Part shown: in pieces, positions 41,183 through 49,297 of the stretch
Layout of the letters: the number at the start of each line of letters is the position of its first letter
How positions within the stretch are numbered: the stretch's first letter is position 1
Assembly (NCBI RefSeq): GCF_024055665.1
Contig: NZ_JAMXMC010000002.1
Location: 186,001-250,000, forward strand
DNA length: 64,000 bases
Source: Ideonella oryzae
Lineage (GTDB): Bacteria; Pseudomonadota; Gammaproteobacteria; Burkholderiales; Burkholderiaceae_C
Direction of reading: 5' to 3'
Notes under the pieces: model-generated
What the model saw: the letters and a program-made list of their open reading frames with translations, nothing else
Database searches by the model: none
What the model was told of the DNA's origin: nothing
Translations under genes and position numbers: made by a program

Positions 41183-41204
41183 GGCCGCCTGCGGGCGGCC
41201 TTTT
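41183..41204 (+). terminator. Hairpin after bioB, weak terminator
   Basis: GGCCGCC (41183-41189) pairs with GGCGGCC (41194-41200) around loop TGCG, followed by four T. It lies in the 62-base gap between bioB and bioA and may partly terminate or stabilise the bioB end; downstream bio genes might still be transcribed through. Confidence 0.5.
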
Positions 41205-41224
41205 ACATGGCAGGGATCCACCCC

Positions 41225-42598
41225 ATGAGTCGCAACACCGAATGGCATGACCGTAGCCTGGCCGCGGTCTGGCACCCCTGCACCCAGATGAAGGCCCATG
41301 CGGCCGAGGGCGCGCAGCTGCCGCTGGTCCCCATCGCCCGGGCCGAGGGCCTGTGGCTGTACGACCATGACGGCGGCCGCCTGCTCGACGGCATCAGCTC
41401 CTGGTGGGTCAACCTCTTCGGCCACGGTCACCCGGCCATCCGCGATGCGCTGATCGACCAGTTGCACCGGCTGGACCATGTGATGCTGGCCGGCTTCACC
41501 CACGCGCCGGTGGTGGAGCTGTCCGAGCGCCTGTCGGCCCTGACCGGCCTGGGCCACGCCTTCTACGGCAGCGACGGGGCTTCGGCCACCGAGATCGCGC
41601 TGAAGATGAGCGCGCACTACTGGCGCAATGTGGGGCGCCCGGGCAAGAACCGCTTCATCGGCCTGACCGGCGGCTACCACGGCGAGACGGTGGGTGCGCT
41701 GGCGGTGACCGACATCGCGCTGTTCCGCGAATCCTATGCGCCGCTGGTGCGCCTGGCCGCCACCGTGCCCAGTCCCGACGCCCGCCTGGCCCAGCCCGGG
41801 GAGGCGGCCGAGGACGTGGCCAACCGGGCCGCCGACGCGCTGGCCGACTGGCTGGCCGAGCATGCCGACGAGACGGCCGCGCTGATCCTGGAGCCGCTGG
41901 TGCAATGCGCCACCGGCATGGCCATGCACCACCCGCGCTACCTGCAGCGGGTGCGTGCGCTGTGCGACCAGCACGAGGTGCATCTGGTGGCCGACGAGAT
42001 CGCGGTGGGCTTCGGCCGCACCGGCAGCTGGTTCGCCCACCAGCAGGCCGGTATCCGGCCCGACTTCATCTGCCTGTCCAAGGGCCTGACCGGTGGCACG
42101 CTGCCGCTGTCGGCGGTGCTGACCACCGACGCCGTCTACGCCGCCTTCTACGACGACCAGGCGGCCCGCGGCTTCCTGCACTCGCACAGCTACACCGGCA
42201 ACCCGCTGGCCTGCCGCGCCGCGCTGGCCGCCACCGAGCTGCTGGCTCAGCTGGACCCGGTGAAGGTCAGCGAGGTCAGCGGTGCGCGCCTGTGGTGCCA
42301 GTTCGAGGGCCTGAGCCAGCACCCGCGGGTGCGTTTTGCCCGCCGGCAGGGAATGATCTTCGCCTGGGACGTGGCCACCAGTCTGCCGGACTTCGCCCGC
42401 CGCTTCGCCCGCCACGCGCTGGCCCAGGGCGTGCTGCTGCGGCCCATTGGCAACACCGTCTATGCCATGCCGCCGCTGGTCATCAGCGAGACGGAAGGCG
42501 AGTTCCTGGCCCAGGCCGCCCTGGCCGCGCTCAACACCACGCTGGCCGAAGAGACCGGCGGTGCCCCCAGCACCCACGGCGTGGTCGATGGCGTCTGA
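41225..42598 (+). CDS. bioA: Adenosylmethionine-8-amino-7-oxononanoate aminotransferase
   Basis: PLP enzyme making 7,8-diaminopelargonate. The 457-residue protein begins with HDRSLAAVWHPCTQMKAH, the BioA hallmark, followed by WLYDHDGGRLLDGISSWWVNLFGHGHP. The PLP Lys is in FICLSKGLTGGTLPLSAVL. The ATG at 41225 has AGGGA eight bases before; ATG 41207 is possible too. It is followed by bioD after nine bases. Confidence 0.95.
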   Translation: MSRNTEWHDRSLAAVWHPCTQMKAHAAEGAQLPLVPIARAEGLWLYDHDGGRLLDGISSWWVNLFGHGHPAIRDALIDQLHRLDHVMLAGFTHAPVVELSERLSALTGLGHAFYGSDGASATEIALKMSAHYWRNVGRPGKNRFIGLTGGYHGETVGALAVTDIALFRESYAPLVRLAATVPSPDARLAQPGEAAEDVANRAADALADWLAEHADETAALILEPLVQCATGMAMHHPRYLQRVRALCDQHEVHLVADEIAVGFGRTGSWFAHQQAGIRPDFICLSKGLTGGTLPLSAVLTTDAVYAAFYDDQAARGFLHSHSYTGNPLACRAALAATELLAQLDPVKVSEVSGARLWCQFEGLSQHPRVRFARRQGMIFAWDVATSLPDFARRFARHALAQGVLLRPIGNTVYAMPPLVISETEGEFLAQAALAALNTTLAEETGGAPSTHGVVDGV

Positions 42599-42607
42599 GA
42601 GAGAACC

Positions 42608-43291
42608 ATGTTCAAAGGCTGTTTCGTCACCGGCACCGACACCGGCATTGGCAAGACCCTGGGCAGCTGCGTGCTGCTGACCGCGCTGGCGCGCCACCAC
42701 GCCAAGGTGGTGGGCATGAAGCCCATCGCCTCGGGCCTGATCCCGCACGAGGGCGGCTGGGCCAGCGAGGATGCGCTGGCGCTACGCGCCGCCTCCACCC
42801 TGAAGGTGCCGCCCGAGCTGGACAACCCCATCTCGCTGCCCGATCCGCTCTCGCCCCATCTGGCGGCCGCACGGGCCGGTCGGCGCATCGAGCTGCCCTT
42901 TCTGGTCGAGCGCTACCAGACCCTGGCGGCCCAGGCCGACGTGGTGGTGGTGGAAGGGGCGGGCGGCTGGTACGTGCCGCTCAACGAGCAGCACATGATG
43001 TCCGATCTGGCCGCCGCGCTGGGCCTGCCGGTGGTGCTGGTGGTGGGCCTGCGCCTGGGCTGCCTGAACCACGCGGCCCTCAGCGCCGAGGCCATCCAGG
43101 CCCGCGGGCTGACCCTGGCCGGGTGGGTGGCCAACCGGGTGGACCCGGACATGGCCTGCCAGGAGGAGAATCTGGCTTGGTTGAAGACCCACATGACCGG
43201 GCGTGGCGTCCCGCTGCTGGCCGACATTCCGTGGCAGGCGCAGCCCGATCCGGCGCGGGCCGATGTGACGCTGCCGACCGACTGGACCTGA
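42608..43291 (+). CDS. bioD: Dethiobiotin synthetase
   Basis: ATP-dependent carboxylation and ring closure of diaminopelargonate. The 227-residue protein has the P-loop CFVTGTDTGIGKTLGSC, the substrate Lys region VVGMKPIASGL and VVVEGAGGWYVPLNEQ. It lies between bioA and bioF with short gaps, so one transcript is likely. Confidence 0.95.
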   Translation: MFKGCFVTGTDTGIGKTLGSCVLLTALARHHAKVVGMKPIASGLIPHEGGWASEDALALRAASTLKVPPELDNPISLPDPLSPHLAAARAGRRIELPFLVERYQTLAAQADVVVVEGAGGWYVPLNEQHMMSDLAAALGLPVVLVVGLRLGCLNHAALSAEAIQARGLTLAGWVANRVDPDMACQEENLAWLKTHMTGRGVPLLADIPWQAQPDPARADVTLPTDWT

Positions 43292-43323
43292 CGATCCGGC
43301 CTGTGCGGCAAGGGAGTGATGCG

Positions 43324-44547
43324 ATGAGTTGGCTCGACGAGTTTTCCCACCGCCTGAACGAGCTGGAGGCCCAGCACCTGCTGCGCCAGCGTCGGGTGGT
43401 CACGCCGCTGCCCGGTGCCCTGATGCGGGTGGACGGCCAGGCCATGCTGGCCTTTTGCAGCAACGACTACCTGGGCCTGGCGGCCGATGCCTCGCTGGTC
43501 GAGGCCGTGCAGCAGGCCCTGCCGCACTACGGCGTCGGTTCCGGCGCCTCGCCCATGGTCAGCGGGCACACCGCGGCCAATGCCGCCCTGGAAGATGAGC
43601 TGGCGGACTTCGTGCAGCTGCCCCGCGCGCTGTACTTCTACGCCGGCTTCGCCACCAACGTCGGGGTCATCCCCGCCCTGGTGGGCCTGGGTGACGAGAT
43701 CTTTGCCGACCGCCTGAACCATGCCAGCCTGATCGACGGCTCGCTGCTGTCGCGGGCCCGCCTGCAGCGCTACCGCCATGCCGATCTGGAGCACCTGGCC
43801 CAGATGCTCCAGGCCAGCGAGGCCAAGCGCAAGCTGATCATCAGCGACGCCGTCTTCAGCATGGATGGCGATGTGGCCGATATTCCGGGCTTGCTGGCGC
43901 TGGCCGACGAGCACGATGCCCTGCTGCTGCTGGACGATGCCCACGGCCTGGGCGTGATGGGCCCGCAGGGCCGCGGCGCGCTGGCGGTCGCCGGCCTGAC
44001 CGGGGCCAACGCCTCGCGCCGCATCCTCTACATGAGCACGCTGAGCAAGGCGGTGGGCGTGGCCGGCGGTTTTGTGGCAGGTGACGCCACGCTGGTGGAA
44101 TGGGTGCTTCAGAAGGCACGCAGCTACACCTTCGCCACCGCGGCACCGGCCCTCCTGGCCGAGGCCATTCGCGCCGCGCTGCGCCGCATCGCCCAGGGCG
44201 ATGCCTTGCGCGACCAGCTGCATGCCCGCATCCTGCAGCTGCGCCGGGGGCTCATGCCGGCGGCCGATTCACCGATGGCCAGCCTGGGCTGGGCACTGAT
44301 GCCCTCGGACACGGCCATCCAGCCACTCATCGTGGGTCAGAACGCCGTGGCCCTGGCCCTGACCGATGCGCTGCGCCAGCGCGGCCTGTGGGTGCCGGCC
44401 ATCCGGCCGCCGACGGTGCCAGTGGGCACGGCACGGCTGCGCATTGCGCTGTCGGCCGCCCACACCGAAGCCGATGTGGACCGGCTCATCGCCGTGCTGC
44501 ACGAGTTGGCGGCCGAGCAGTTCCAGGCGGTGCTGCGGGCCGACTGA
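43324..44547 (+). CDS. bioF: 8-amino-7-oxononanoate synthase
   Basis: PLP-dependent condensation of pimeloyl thioester with alanine. The 407-residue protein has CSNDYLGLAADASLVEA, GSGASPMVSGHT, DDAHGLGVMGPQGRG and the PLP Lys in MSTLSKAVGVAGGF. The ATG with the BioF-typical opening MSWLDEFSHRLNELE was taken; the same frame is open back to 41404 but that part lies over bioA and bioD. No bioC, bioH or birA is seen in the window. Confidence 0.95.
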   Translation: MSWLDEFSHRLNELEAQHLLRQRRVVTPLPGALMRVDGQAMLAFCSNDYLGLAADASLVEAVQQALPHYGVGSGASPMVSGHTAANAALEDELADFVQLPRALYFYAGFATNVGVIPALVGLGDEIFADRLNHASLIDGSLLSRARLQRYRHADLEHLAQMLQASEAKRKLIISDAVFSMDGDVADIPGLLALADEHDALLLLDDAHGLGVMGPQGRGALAVAGLTGANASRRILYMSTLSKAVGVAGGFVAGDATLVEWVLQKARSYTFATAAPALLAEAIRAALRRIAQGDALRDQLHARILQLRRGLMPAADSPMASLGWALMPSDTAIQPLIVGQNAVALALTDALRQRGLWVPAIRPPTVPVGTARLRIALSAAHTEADVDRLIAVLHELAAEQFQAVLRAD

Positions 44548-44555
44548 GCCCGCGC

Positions 44556-45806
44556 TCAGTCCTTCACCGGTTTCAGAATCACCAGGGCGCGACGCAGACT
44601 GGCCGCACTGGGCTTGTCCACGAACACGCAGCGCTTGCCGGTGCGCTTGCAGTGGTCCTTCACCCGCCAGTAGGCGTCGTGGCTGATGCAGCCGGTCTGG
44701 CAGATCACCAGGTCGGCGGCGGCCAGCGTACTGTCCAGGCGGGCGATGTGGTCCTGCTCCCCGCCATCGTGGTGCATGAAGCGGGCGCCCACCTCCTCGA
44801 TCAGGCGTCGGTAGGCCGGCACGCTGGCGGGGCGCCCGCCCACGCAGAGCACGGCCCGCTCGCCCAGCGCCTCGCCGGCGGTCGGCTCCCGTGGACCGGG
44901 GCCGTCCTGCGCTTCGACGCGGGGAGGCTGGCCGTCCGGCGGCTCGGCCTGCGCCTGGCGCAGACGCTCCATGTCCAGGGTCTGCTGAGTGCGCAGCAGC
45001 GCGCGCTCCAGGTCCTGGATGCGCTCGAGCTGCCGGGCCAGCTGTTCGCTCAGTGCCTGGCGGCCGCGCAGGTCGGGGATGCTGGCTTCCAGGGCGGCCA
45101 GGTCTTCGCGCAGGCAGGCCACCAGCGTGTCCCGACCGACCAGGGCGGCCCGGGCGAGCACCAGCTCGGACTGCGTGCGCTCGAGCTTCTGCGCCTGCTC
45201 TCGGGCCTGCCGCGTGCAGCGCTCTTGCACGCGGGCCAGCTCATTGGCCAGCACCCAGTTCTCGTCGAGCAGGCTGTCCAGGCGGGCCAGGTCGGCCCGG
45301 TTGGCCGCGCCGGCCTGGTGCTGCAGCAGGTGGATGTCCTGCAGCACATGTTCTTCCAGCGCGGCATCGCAGCGGGGATGGGTCAGCGTCGCCCACAGGG
45401 CACCGGGCACGCTGTCGCCCTGGCGTTGCTGCTGCCACCATTGGACCAGGGCTTCGGTGGTCTTGAGCCTCTGGCTCTGGCGCACGGTCAGCAGGTAACG
45501 CCGGTCCAGTTCCTTCTGCACGGCTTCGGCCATCGGCGAGCGCTGCCGACAGTCACTGTTCACGCCGCAGTGCAGCGCGTAGTCCGTCGCCAGCGCCTGG
45601 CCGCCCAGCACCTTGTCGGCCAGGCGCCGCACCACCGGCAGGGGCAGGCACACGCCGATCACCGGACAGTGGGCGTGGGCGCCCAGTTCCCAGATGCGCC
45701 GGCGTCGGGAGCCCAGGCGCTCGGGGATGAGCAGCGGGTCGGGCCGGCAGCAGGATGCGTTGTCGGCAGTGACGGGGCCGATCGGCTGGGGCAGCAAGAG
45801 GTTCAT
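44556..45806 (-). CDS. DUF2325 domain protein with central coiled coil
   Basis: A 416-residue soluble protein. The N-terminal third has Cys and His residues (SCC, AHCPVIGVC, ALHCGVNSDC). The middle (about 165-285) is rich in Leu, Glu, Arg and Gln and should form a long coiled coil. The C-terminal ~95 residues form a DUF2325 domain: VLCVGGRPASVPAYRRLIEEVGARFMHHDGG in part, then VICQTGCISHDAYWRVKDHC and CVFVDKPSAASLRRAL. It lies downstream of hemP on the same strand, 139 bases away, near a Fur-like box, which suggests an iron or haem role. Function is not established. Confidence 0.85.
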   Translation of the reverse strand: MNLLLPQPIGPVTADNASCCRPDPLLIPERLGSRRRRIWELGAHAHCPVIGVCLPLPVVRRLADKVLGGQALATDYALHCGVNSDCRQRSPMAEAVQKELDRRYLLTVRQSQRLKTTEALVQWWQQQRQGDSVPGALWATLTHPRCDAALEEHVLQDIHLLQHQAGAANRADLARLDSLLDENWVLANELARVQERCTRQAREQAQKLERTQSELVLARAALVGRDTLVACLREDLAALEASIPDLRGRQALSEQLARQLERIQDLERALLRTQQTLDMERLRQAQAEPPDGQPPRVEAQDGPGPREPTAGEALGERAVLCVGGRPASVPAYRRLIEEVGARFMHHDGGEQDHIARLDSTLAAADLVICQTGCISHDAYWRVKDHCKRTGKRCVFVDKPSAASLRRALVILKPVKD

Positions 45807-45945
45807 GCGGGCCTCCTCGGGGCAAAGAGGCGCACGGGCTGGCGGGAGGCTGGCGGTGTGCGAAAGGCAGACGGGCGCTGGATTCAGGCCACGTTCGCCC
45901 GGACGGCAGACAGCTGGATGGATCGGGTGGGTTGGAGGGTGTGGT

Positions 45946-46155
45946 TCATTTGGTCAGGATCAGCTTGCCCAGGGCGGTGAGTCGAAGTCGGTACACCTGA
46001 TCGCCATGGTGGATCTCTGCCTGCTCGGCCTGGCCCAGCAGGGTGCGGCTGTCCCAGCGCGGACAGGGACTGCCTGGGCCCCCCGACGAGGGGGCCGTGC
46101 GGGTTTTGTTCAGGCCGAGCGATGAGAGGGGGGTGGGGGGCATGGGCGATGGCAT
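45946..46155 (-). CDS. hemP: Hemin uptake protein HemP
   Basis: Small protein of the HemP family, usually Fur-controlled and tied to haem uptake. The 69-residue protein has a Pro/Ser-rich start and the conserved core DSRTLLGQAEQAEIHHGDQVYRLRLTALGKLILTK (split over residues 35-69). The start codon is the first of two in-frame ATGs; the open frame continues further upstream over the bfr leader without support. A Fur-like site lies about 10-40 bases before the gene. Confidence 0.85.
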   Translation of the reverse strand: MPSPMPPTPLSSLGLNKTRTAPSSGGPGSPCPRWDSRTLLGQAEQAEIHHGDQVYRLRLTALGKLILTK

Positions 46156-46166
46156 GGAAGCATCGT

Positions 46167-46194
46167 AATGCGAATCATTCGTGATTAATGATAA
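46167..46194. promoter_or_regulatory. Fur-box-like operator between hemP and bfr
   Basis: The segment AATGCGAATCATTCGTGATT and the adjoining AATGATA resemble overlapping Fur boxes (consensus GATAATGATAATCATTATC), with the AATGCGAAT/ATTCG half-sites common in betaproteobacteria. It lies between the divergent hemP and bfr and could repress hemP when iron is abundant. Confidence 0.6.
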
Positions 46195-46308
46195 GCCATC
46201 TCGTCTTTGTGGGTATGTTCGTCGAGCGCCCGTGAAGGCCTGACACCGGCTCGCCAGCCGACCCCGAGTTGCGCAGAATGGGGCACTTTCACGCCGCAGG
46301 AGAACGCC

Positions 46309-46791
46309 ATGAAGGGCGATGCCAAGGTCATCGAGTTCCTCAATGCCCAGCTCAAGAACGAGCTCACCGCCATCAACCAGTACTTCCTGCATGCCCGCAT
46401 GCTGAAGAACTGGGGCCTGATGCGTCTGGCCAAGCACGAGTACGAGGAATCGATCGAGGAGATGAAGCACGCCGACAAGCTGATCGAGCGCGTCCTGATG
46501 ATCGAAGGCCTGCCCAACCTGCAGGACCTGGGCAAGCTCTACATCGGTGAGAGCGCGGTGGAGGTGCTGCATTGCGACCTGAAGATCGAGATGCTGTCGC
46601 ACCCGCTGCTCAAGGACGCGATTGCCCACTGCGAGAGCGTGCGCGACTTCGTCTCGCGCGACATCCTGCTGGAAATCCTGGACGACACCGAGGACCACAT
46701 CGACCACCTGGAGACCGAGATCGGTCTGGTGGCCCAGGTGGGTGAGCAGAACTGGCTGCAGACCCAGATCGGCGAGGGCGGGGCCTCCTGA
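46309..46791 (+). CDS. bfr: Bacterioferritin
   Basis: Haem-containing iron-storage protein forming a 24-subunit shell. The 160-residue protein has ferroxidase residues Glu18, Glu51, His54, Glu94 and His130 in the expected places, and the haem ligand Met52. At the position of the sixth ligand (Glu127 in E. coli) it has Thr, with Glu at 128 (segment DDTEDHID). An AGGAG site fixes the ATG. Downstream lies bfd, its electron-donating partner. The gene diverges from hemP across the Fur-like box. Confidence 0.95.
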   Translation: MKGDAKVIEFLNAQLKNELTAINQYFLHARMLKNWGLMRLAKHEYEESIEEMKHADKLIERVLMIEGLPNLQDLGKLYIGESAVEVLHCDLKIEMLSHPLLKDAIAHCESVRDFVSRDILLEILDDTEDHIDHLETEIGLVAQVGEQNWLQTQIGEGGAS

Positions 46792-46850
46792 GCCGGCTGG
46801 GTCGGCCCGGGCGGGTCAGTCCAAGCCCCCAGTCTCCGTATGGCAGTTGG

Positions 46851-46872
46851 GAAGTATTCGCATTCGCGATAT
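46851..46872. promoter_or_regulatory. Fur-box-like site before bfd
   Basis: The stretch GAAGTATTCGCATTCGCGATAT contains ATTCGCATTCGC, whose complement GCGAATGCGAAT matches betaproteobacterial Fur half-sites. It lies about 40 bases before the bfd ATG. Bfd is iron-starvation induced in other bacteria, which fits Fur control. Confidence 0.45.
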
Positions 46873-46909
46873 GCTGAGCGCACCGTGTCATCCCAACCCG
46901 TGTGCGCCC

Positions 46910-47131
46910 ATGATCGTCTGCCTCTGCAACCGCGTCAGCGACCGTGACATCCGCCATGCCGTCCAGGTGGAGGGCGTGCGCGATTTCGAGCAACTCAAGG
47001 ACTGGACGCAGGCCGCCTCTTGCTGCGGCTGCTGCCATGACTGCGCCCGCGAGGTCTTCGAGGAGGCCTGCGCCGCGGCCCCGGCCAACGAGTCCTCGGT
47101 GGCGCCGGTCATCCTGATGGCCCGGGCCTGA
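46910..47131 (+). CDS. bfd: Bacterioferritin-associated ferredoxin
   Basis: Small [2Fe-2S] ferredoxin that reduces the ferric core of bacterioferritin to release iron. The 73-residue protein has Cys4, Cys6, Cys38 and Cys41, the exact spacing known for Bfd, in MIVCLCNRVSD and SCCGCCHDC. Additional Cys residues at 39, 42 and 45 are present. No clear ribosome-binding site. It is separated from bfr by 118 bases and probably has its own Fur-linked promoter. Confidence 0.93.
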   Translation: MIVCLCNRVSDRDIRHAVQVEGVRDFEQLKDWTQAASCCGCCHDCAREVFEEACAAAPANESSVAPVILMARA

Positions 47132-47153
47132 GCGCCGGGGCCATCGGGGTGCT

Positions 47154-47804
47154 TCAGGCCGGCTGCACCAGCAGGCCTTTTTGTTCGATGAAGCGCACCA
47201 CCTGATCGAGGCCCTCCCGGGTCTTCAGGTTGGTCATCACGAAGGGCCGGTTCGGACGCATGCGCCGCGTGTCGGCCTCCATCACCGCCAGGTCGGCGCC
47301 CACATGCGGTGCCAGGTCGGTCTTGTTGATCACGAAGAGGTCGCTCTTGGTGATGCCGGGCCCCCCCTTGCGCGGGATCTTCTCGCCCGCGGCCACGTCG
47401 ATCACGTAAATCGTCAGGTCCGAGAGTTCCGGGCTGAAGGTGGCCGCCAGGTTGTCGCCACCGGACTCGATGAAGACGATGTCGGCGTTGGGGTACTTGT
47501 CCAGCATGCGGTCCACGGCCTCCAGGTTGATGGAGGCGTCCTCACGGATGGCCGTGTGCGGGCAGCCGCCCGTTTCCACGCCCATGATGCGGTCAGGCTC
47601 CAGCGCGCCGGCGACGGTCAGCAGACGCTGGTCTTCCTTCGTGTAGATGTCGTTGGTCACCACCACCAGGTCCCAGCGCTCGCGCATCGTCTTGCACAGC
47701 ATCTCGACCAGGGTGGTCTTGCCCGAGCCCACCGGGCCGCCCACACCGACACGCAGCGGCGGCAGAGGCTTGGTACGAAGGGCGGAGGGCGTGGTCATGG
47801 TCAT
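47154..47804 (-). CDS. ureG: Urease accessory GTPase UreG
   Basis: SIMIBI-class GTPase that drives nickel delivery to urease. The 216-residue protein has the P-loop [17 protein letters not shown], the metal-binding CPH in [16 protein letters not shown], and [17 protein letters not shown] and [13 protein letters not shown]. It is complete and conserved. It lies on the same strand as ureF and ureE but 4.5 kb away from them, cut off by five genes on the other strand, so it must have its own promoter or read from inside the block. Confidence 0.95.
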   Translation of the reverse strand: MTMTTPSALRTKPLPPLRVGVGGPVGSGKTTLVEMLCKTMRERWDLVVVTNDIYTKEDQRLLTVAGALEPDRIMGVETGGCPHTAIREDASINLEAVDRMLDKYPNADIVFIESGGDNLAATFSPELSDLTIYVIDVAAGEKIPRKGGPGITKSDLFVINKTDLAPHVGADLAVMEADTRRMRPNRPFVMTNLKTREGLDQVVRFIEQKGLLVQPA

Positions 47805-48136
47805 CGTGTCGGCTCAGCAAAGTGGGATCGGCGAAACAGCTCGACATGATGGCATGCACAGGGCGTGCCGGCACCGTGTCCCGGCCCCGCAAAGGCCGGC
47901 GCGCCAGCCGTCGGCCGATTGTGTCGCTTGAATTCACATACCGACTTTCTTTTGAAATAAACAAGGCGTTCTGTGAAGAAATATTTCAATATTTCAAATT
48001 GTCGGGGTATTCATAAACAAGATCGACATATGTCTTGATTTTTGCTGGAGATGTCGGAAAGGTGATTCACGAGGCTCGATAAATAGGGGGCAAAGGGGGT
48101 TTATCGGTCAAAACCTGCAGGGGGTGATTTCCTACG
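47805..48136. other. AT-rich divergent regulatory region between ureG and the five-gene block
   Basis: No gene is supported in these 332 bases. From about 47930 to 48080 the DNA is clearly richer in A and T than anything around it. It holds two perfect palindromes, GAAATATTTC (47978-47987) and GACATATGTC (48025-48034), plus repeats of the ATATTTC type. These could be operators or promoter parts for the block at 48137 and for ureG. Short open frames across it have no supporting features. Confidence 0.5.
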
Positions 48137-48658
48137 ATGACCACACCTTCAACTGAACCCATGGAGCCTCTCATGGACAGCATCAGCTCTACCTCGTACG
48201 CCAACCGCCCCGGCACCTACGAGCTCAATGCCAAAGAATTTGGTCCCGTCGTGGCCAATACCATCGGGGTGGCTCAATCCGTGGGCAATGCCGCCAGTGC
48301 TACGGTGTCTTTCAGTGACAAGGCGCTCAGCGCGCTGGGCAAGGATATTTCCGACGCCGCCAACGGCGTCGAGAATTTCTTCAGCGAGGCGGGGCATTAT
48401 CTTGAGGACGCCGGAAGCAGTGTGGTCGACACGGCTGAAAAGGCGGTGAATTACGTTGAGGATGCGGCCAGCACCGTGAAGAACACGGTGGCCTCCGCAG
48501 CCGATTCTGTGGTGCATGCCGTCGAGTCGGGTGTGAATGGCGTGGAGTCGGTGCTGGGCAAGGTGACGGACGGGGTGGCTTCGGCCACCCAGTCCGTCGG
48601 CAGTTACGTCGGCCTGGGCGTGGCGTCGGCCACCAATGCCCTGAAGTCCCTGGCCTGA
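48137..48658 (+). CDS. Alanine/valine-rich helical-repeat protein of unknown function
   Basis: A 173-residue protein dominated by Ala, Val, Ser, Asp and Asn with repeated amphipathic stretches such as DTAEKAVNYVEDAASTVKN, ASAADSVVHAVESGVNGVES and GVASATQSVGSYVGLGVAS. The pattern suggests long surface-binding helices, like LEA, phasin or apolipoprotein-type proteins. There is no signal peptide. The start may be 48137, 48161 or 48173; only the last has a good GGAG site before it. First of five plus-strand genes within the split urease accessory cluster. No family is claimed. Confidence 0.65.
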   Translation: MTTPSTEPMEPLMDSISSTSYANRPGTYELNAKEFGPVVANTIGVAQSVGNAASATVSFSDKALSALGKDISDAANGVENFFSEAGHYLEDAGSSVVDTAEKAVNYVEDAASTVKNTVASAADSVVHAVESGVNGVESVLGKVTDGVASATQSVGSYVGLGVASATNALKSLA

Positions 48659-48684
48659 AGCCGCCAGACTGCAAGGAGACTGCC

Positions 48685-49248
48685 GTGCGCGTGCCTCTCT
48701 GGTCTTCGGCCATCCTGCTGCTGCCCATGACCTTGCTGCAGTCCGGTTGTTCCGTCTTCAGTGCTGAGCCGCTGTGGGAACTGGCCAAGGCCGGCGGCGC
48801 CCTGGTGCAGGGCGCCGTCACCGAGGTGGGACCCAGCCGAGCCCGTGACACCATGGTCTACACGCACGGGCCGATCCAGCGCCTGTGCGTGGAATACAAC
48901 CGCAGCAGCCAGGCCGCCGACCTGCTGCCGGCCCTGGTGGCCGAGCTGCAGGCCCAGCACATCGAGAGCCGCGTCTACGAGGCGGGTGGCCGCTATGACC
49001 AGTGCGACGTCTGGCTGCGCTACACCGCTTCCATCCAGTGGGCCGTGCCGCCCACGGGCAGCGACTACCGCCCCTACCTGGACCGGGCCACCCTGGTGCT
49101 CAACGGCGCCGATGGTCGCGTGCTGGCCACCAGCAGCTTCGTGCTGGACGACGGCCTGATGTCCATGGGGCGCTGGGCCAGCACCCGCGACAAGCTCGCC
49201 CCGGCGGTGAAGGCCCTGATCGGGCCGCCACCGCCCAAGGCCGGCTGA
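48685..49248 (+). CDS. Putative lipoprotein of unknown family
   Basis: A 187-residue precursor starting at GTG with a strong AAGGAGA site. The signal peptide ends in a lipobox-like LLQSGCSVF (Cys about residue 22). The mature part has YNRSSQAADLLPALVAELQAQHIESRVYEAGGRYDQCDVWLRYTASIQW (in pieces, about 70-118) and LVLNGADGRVLATSSFVLDD. The shape recalls DUF4136-like outer-membrane lipoproteins, a weak guess. It lies 26 bases after the helical-repeat gene and 49 before the FlgH-like gene. Confidence 0.7.
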   Translation: MRVPLWSSAILLLPMTLLQSGCSVFSAEPLWELAKAGGALVQGAVTEVGPSRARDTMVYTHGPIQRLCVEYNRSSQAADLLPALVAELQAQHIESRVYEAGGRYDQCDVWLRYTASIQWAVPPTGSDYRPYLDRATLVLNGADGRVLATSSFVLDDGLMSMGRWASTRDKLAPAVKALIGPPPPKAG

Positions 49249-49297
49249 GCGTCGCAGGGCGCGCCCACCCACCCCGAATTCCCCACAAGGAGCCGAC

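Noticed and set aside
41404-43323. Open extension of the bioF frame back over bioA and bioD, suggesting a giant fusion
   Set aside because: The residues are Arg/Pro/Gly-rich noise, while bioA and bioD in another frame have all their motifs.
47801-48016. Two short open frames in the AT-rich gap near ureG
   Set aside because: No ribosome-binding site, no family likeness, and they run over the ureG start region and palindromes.
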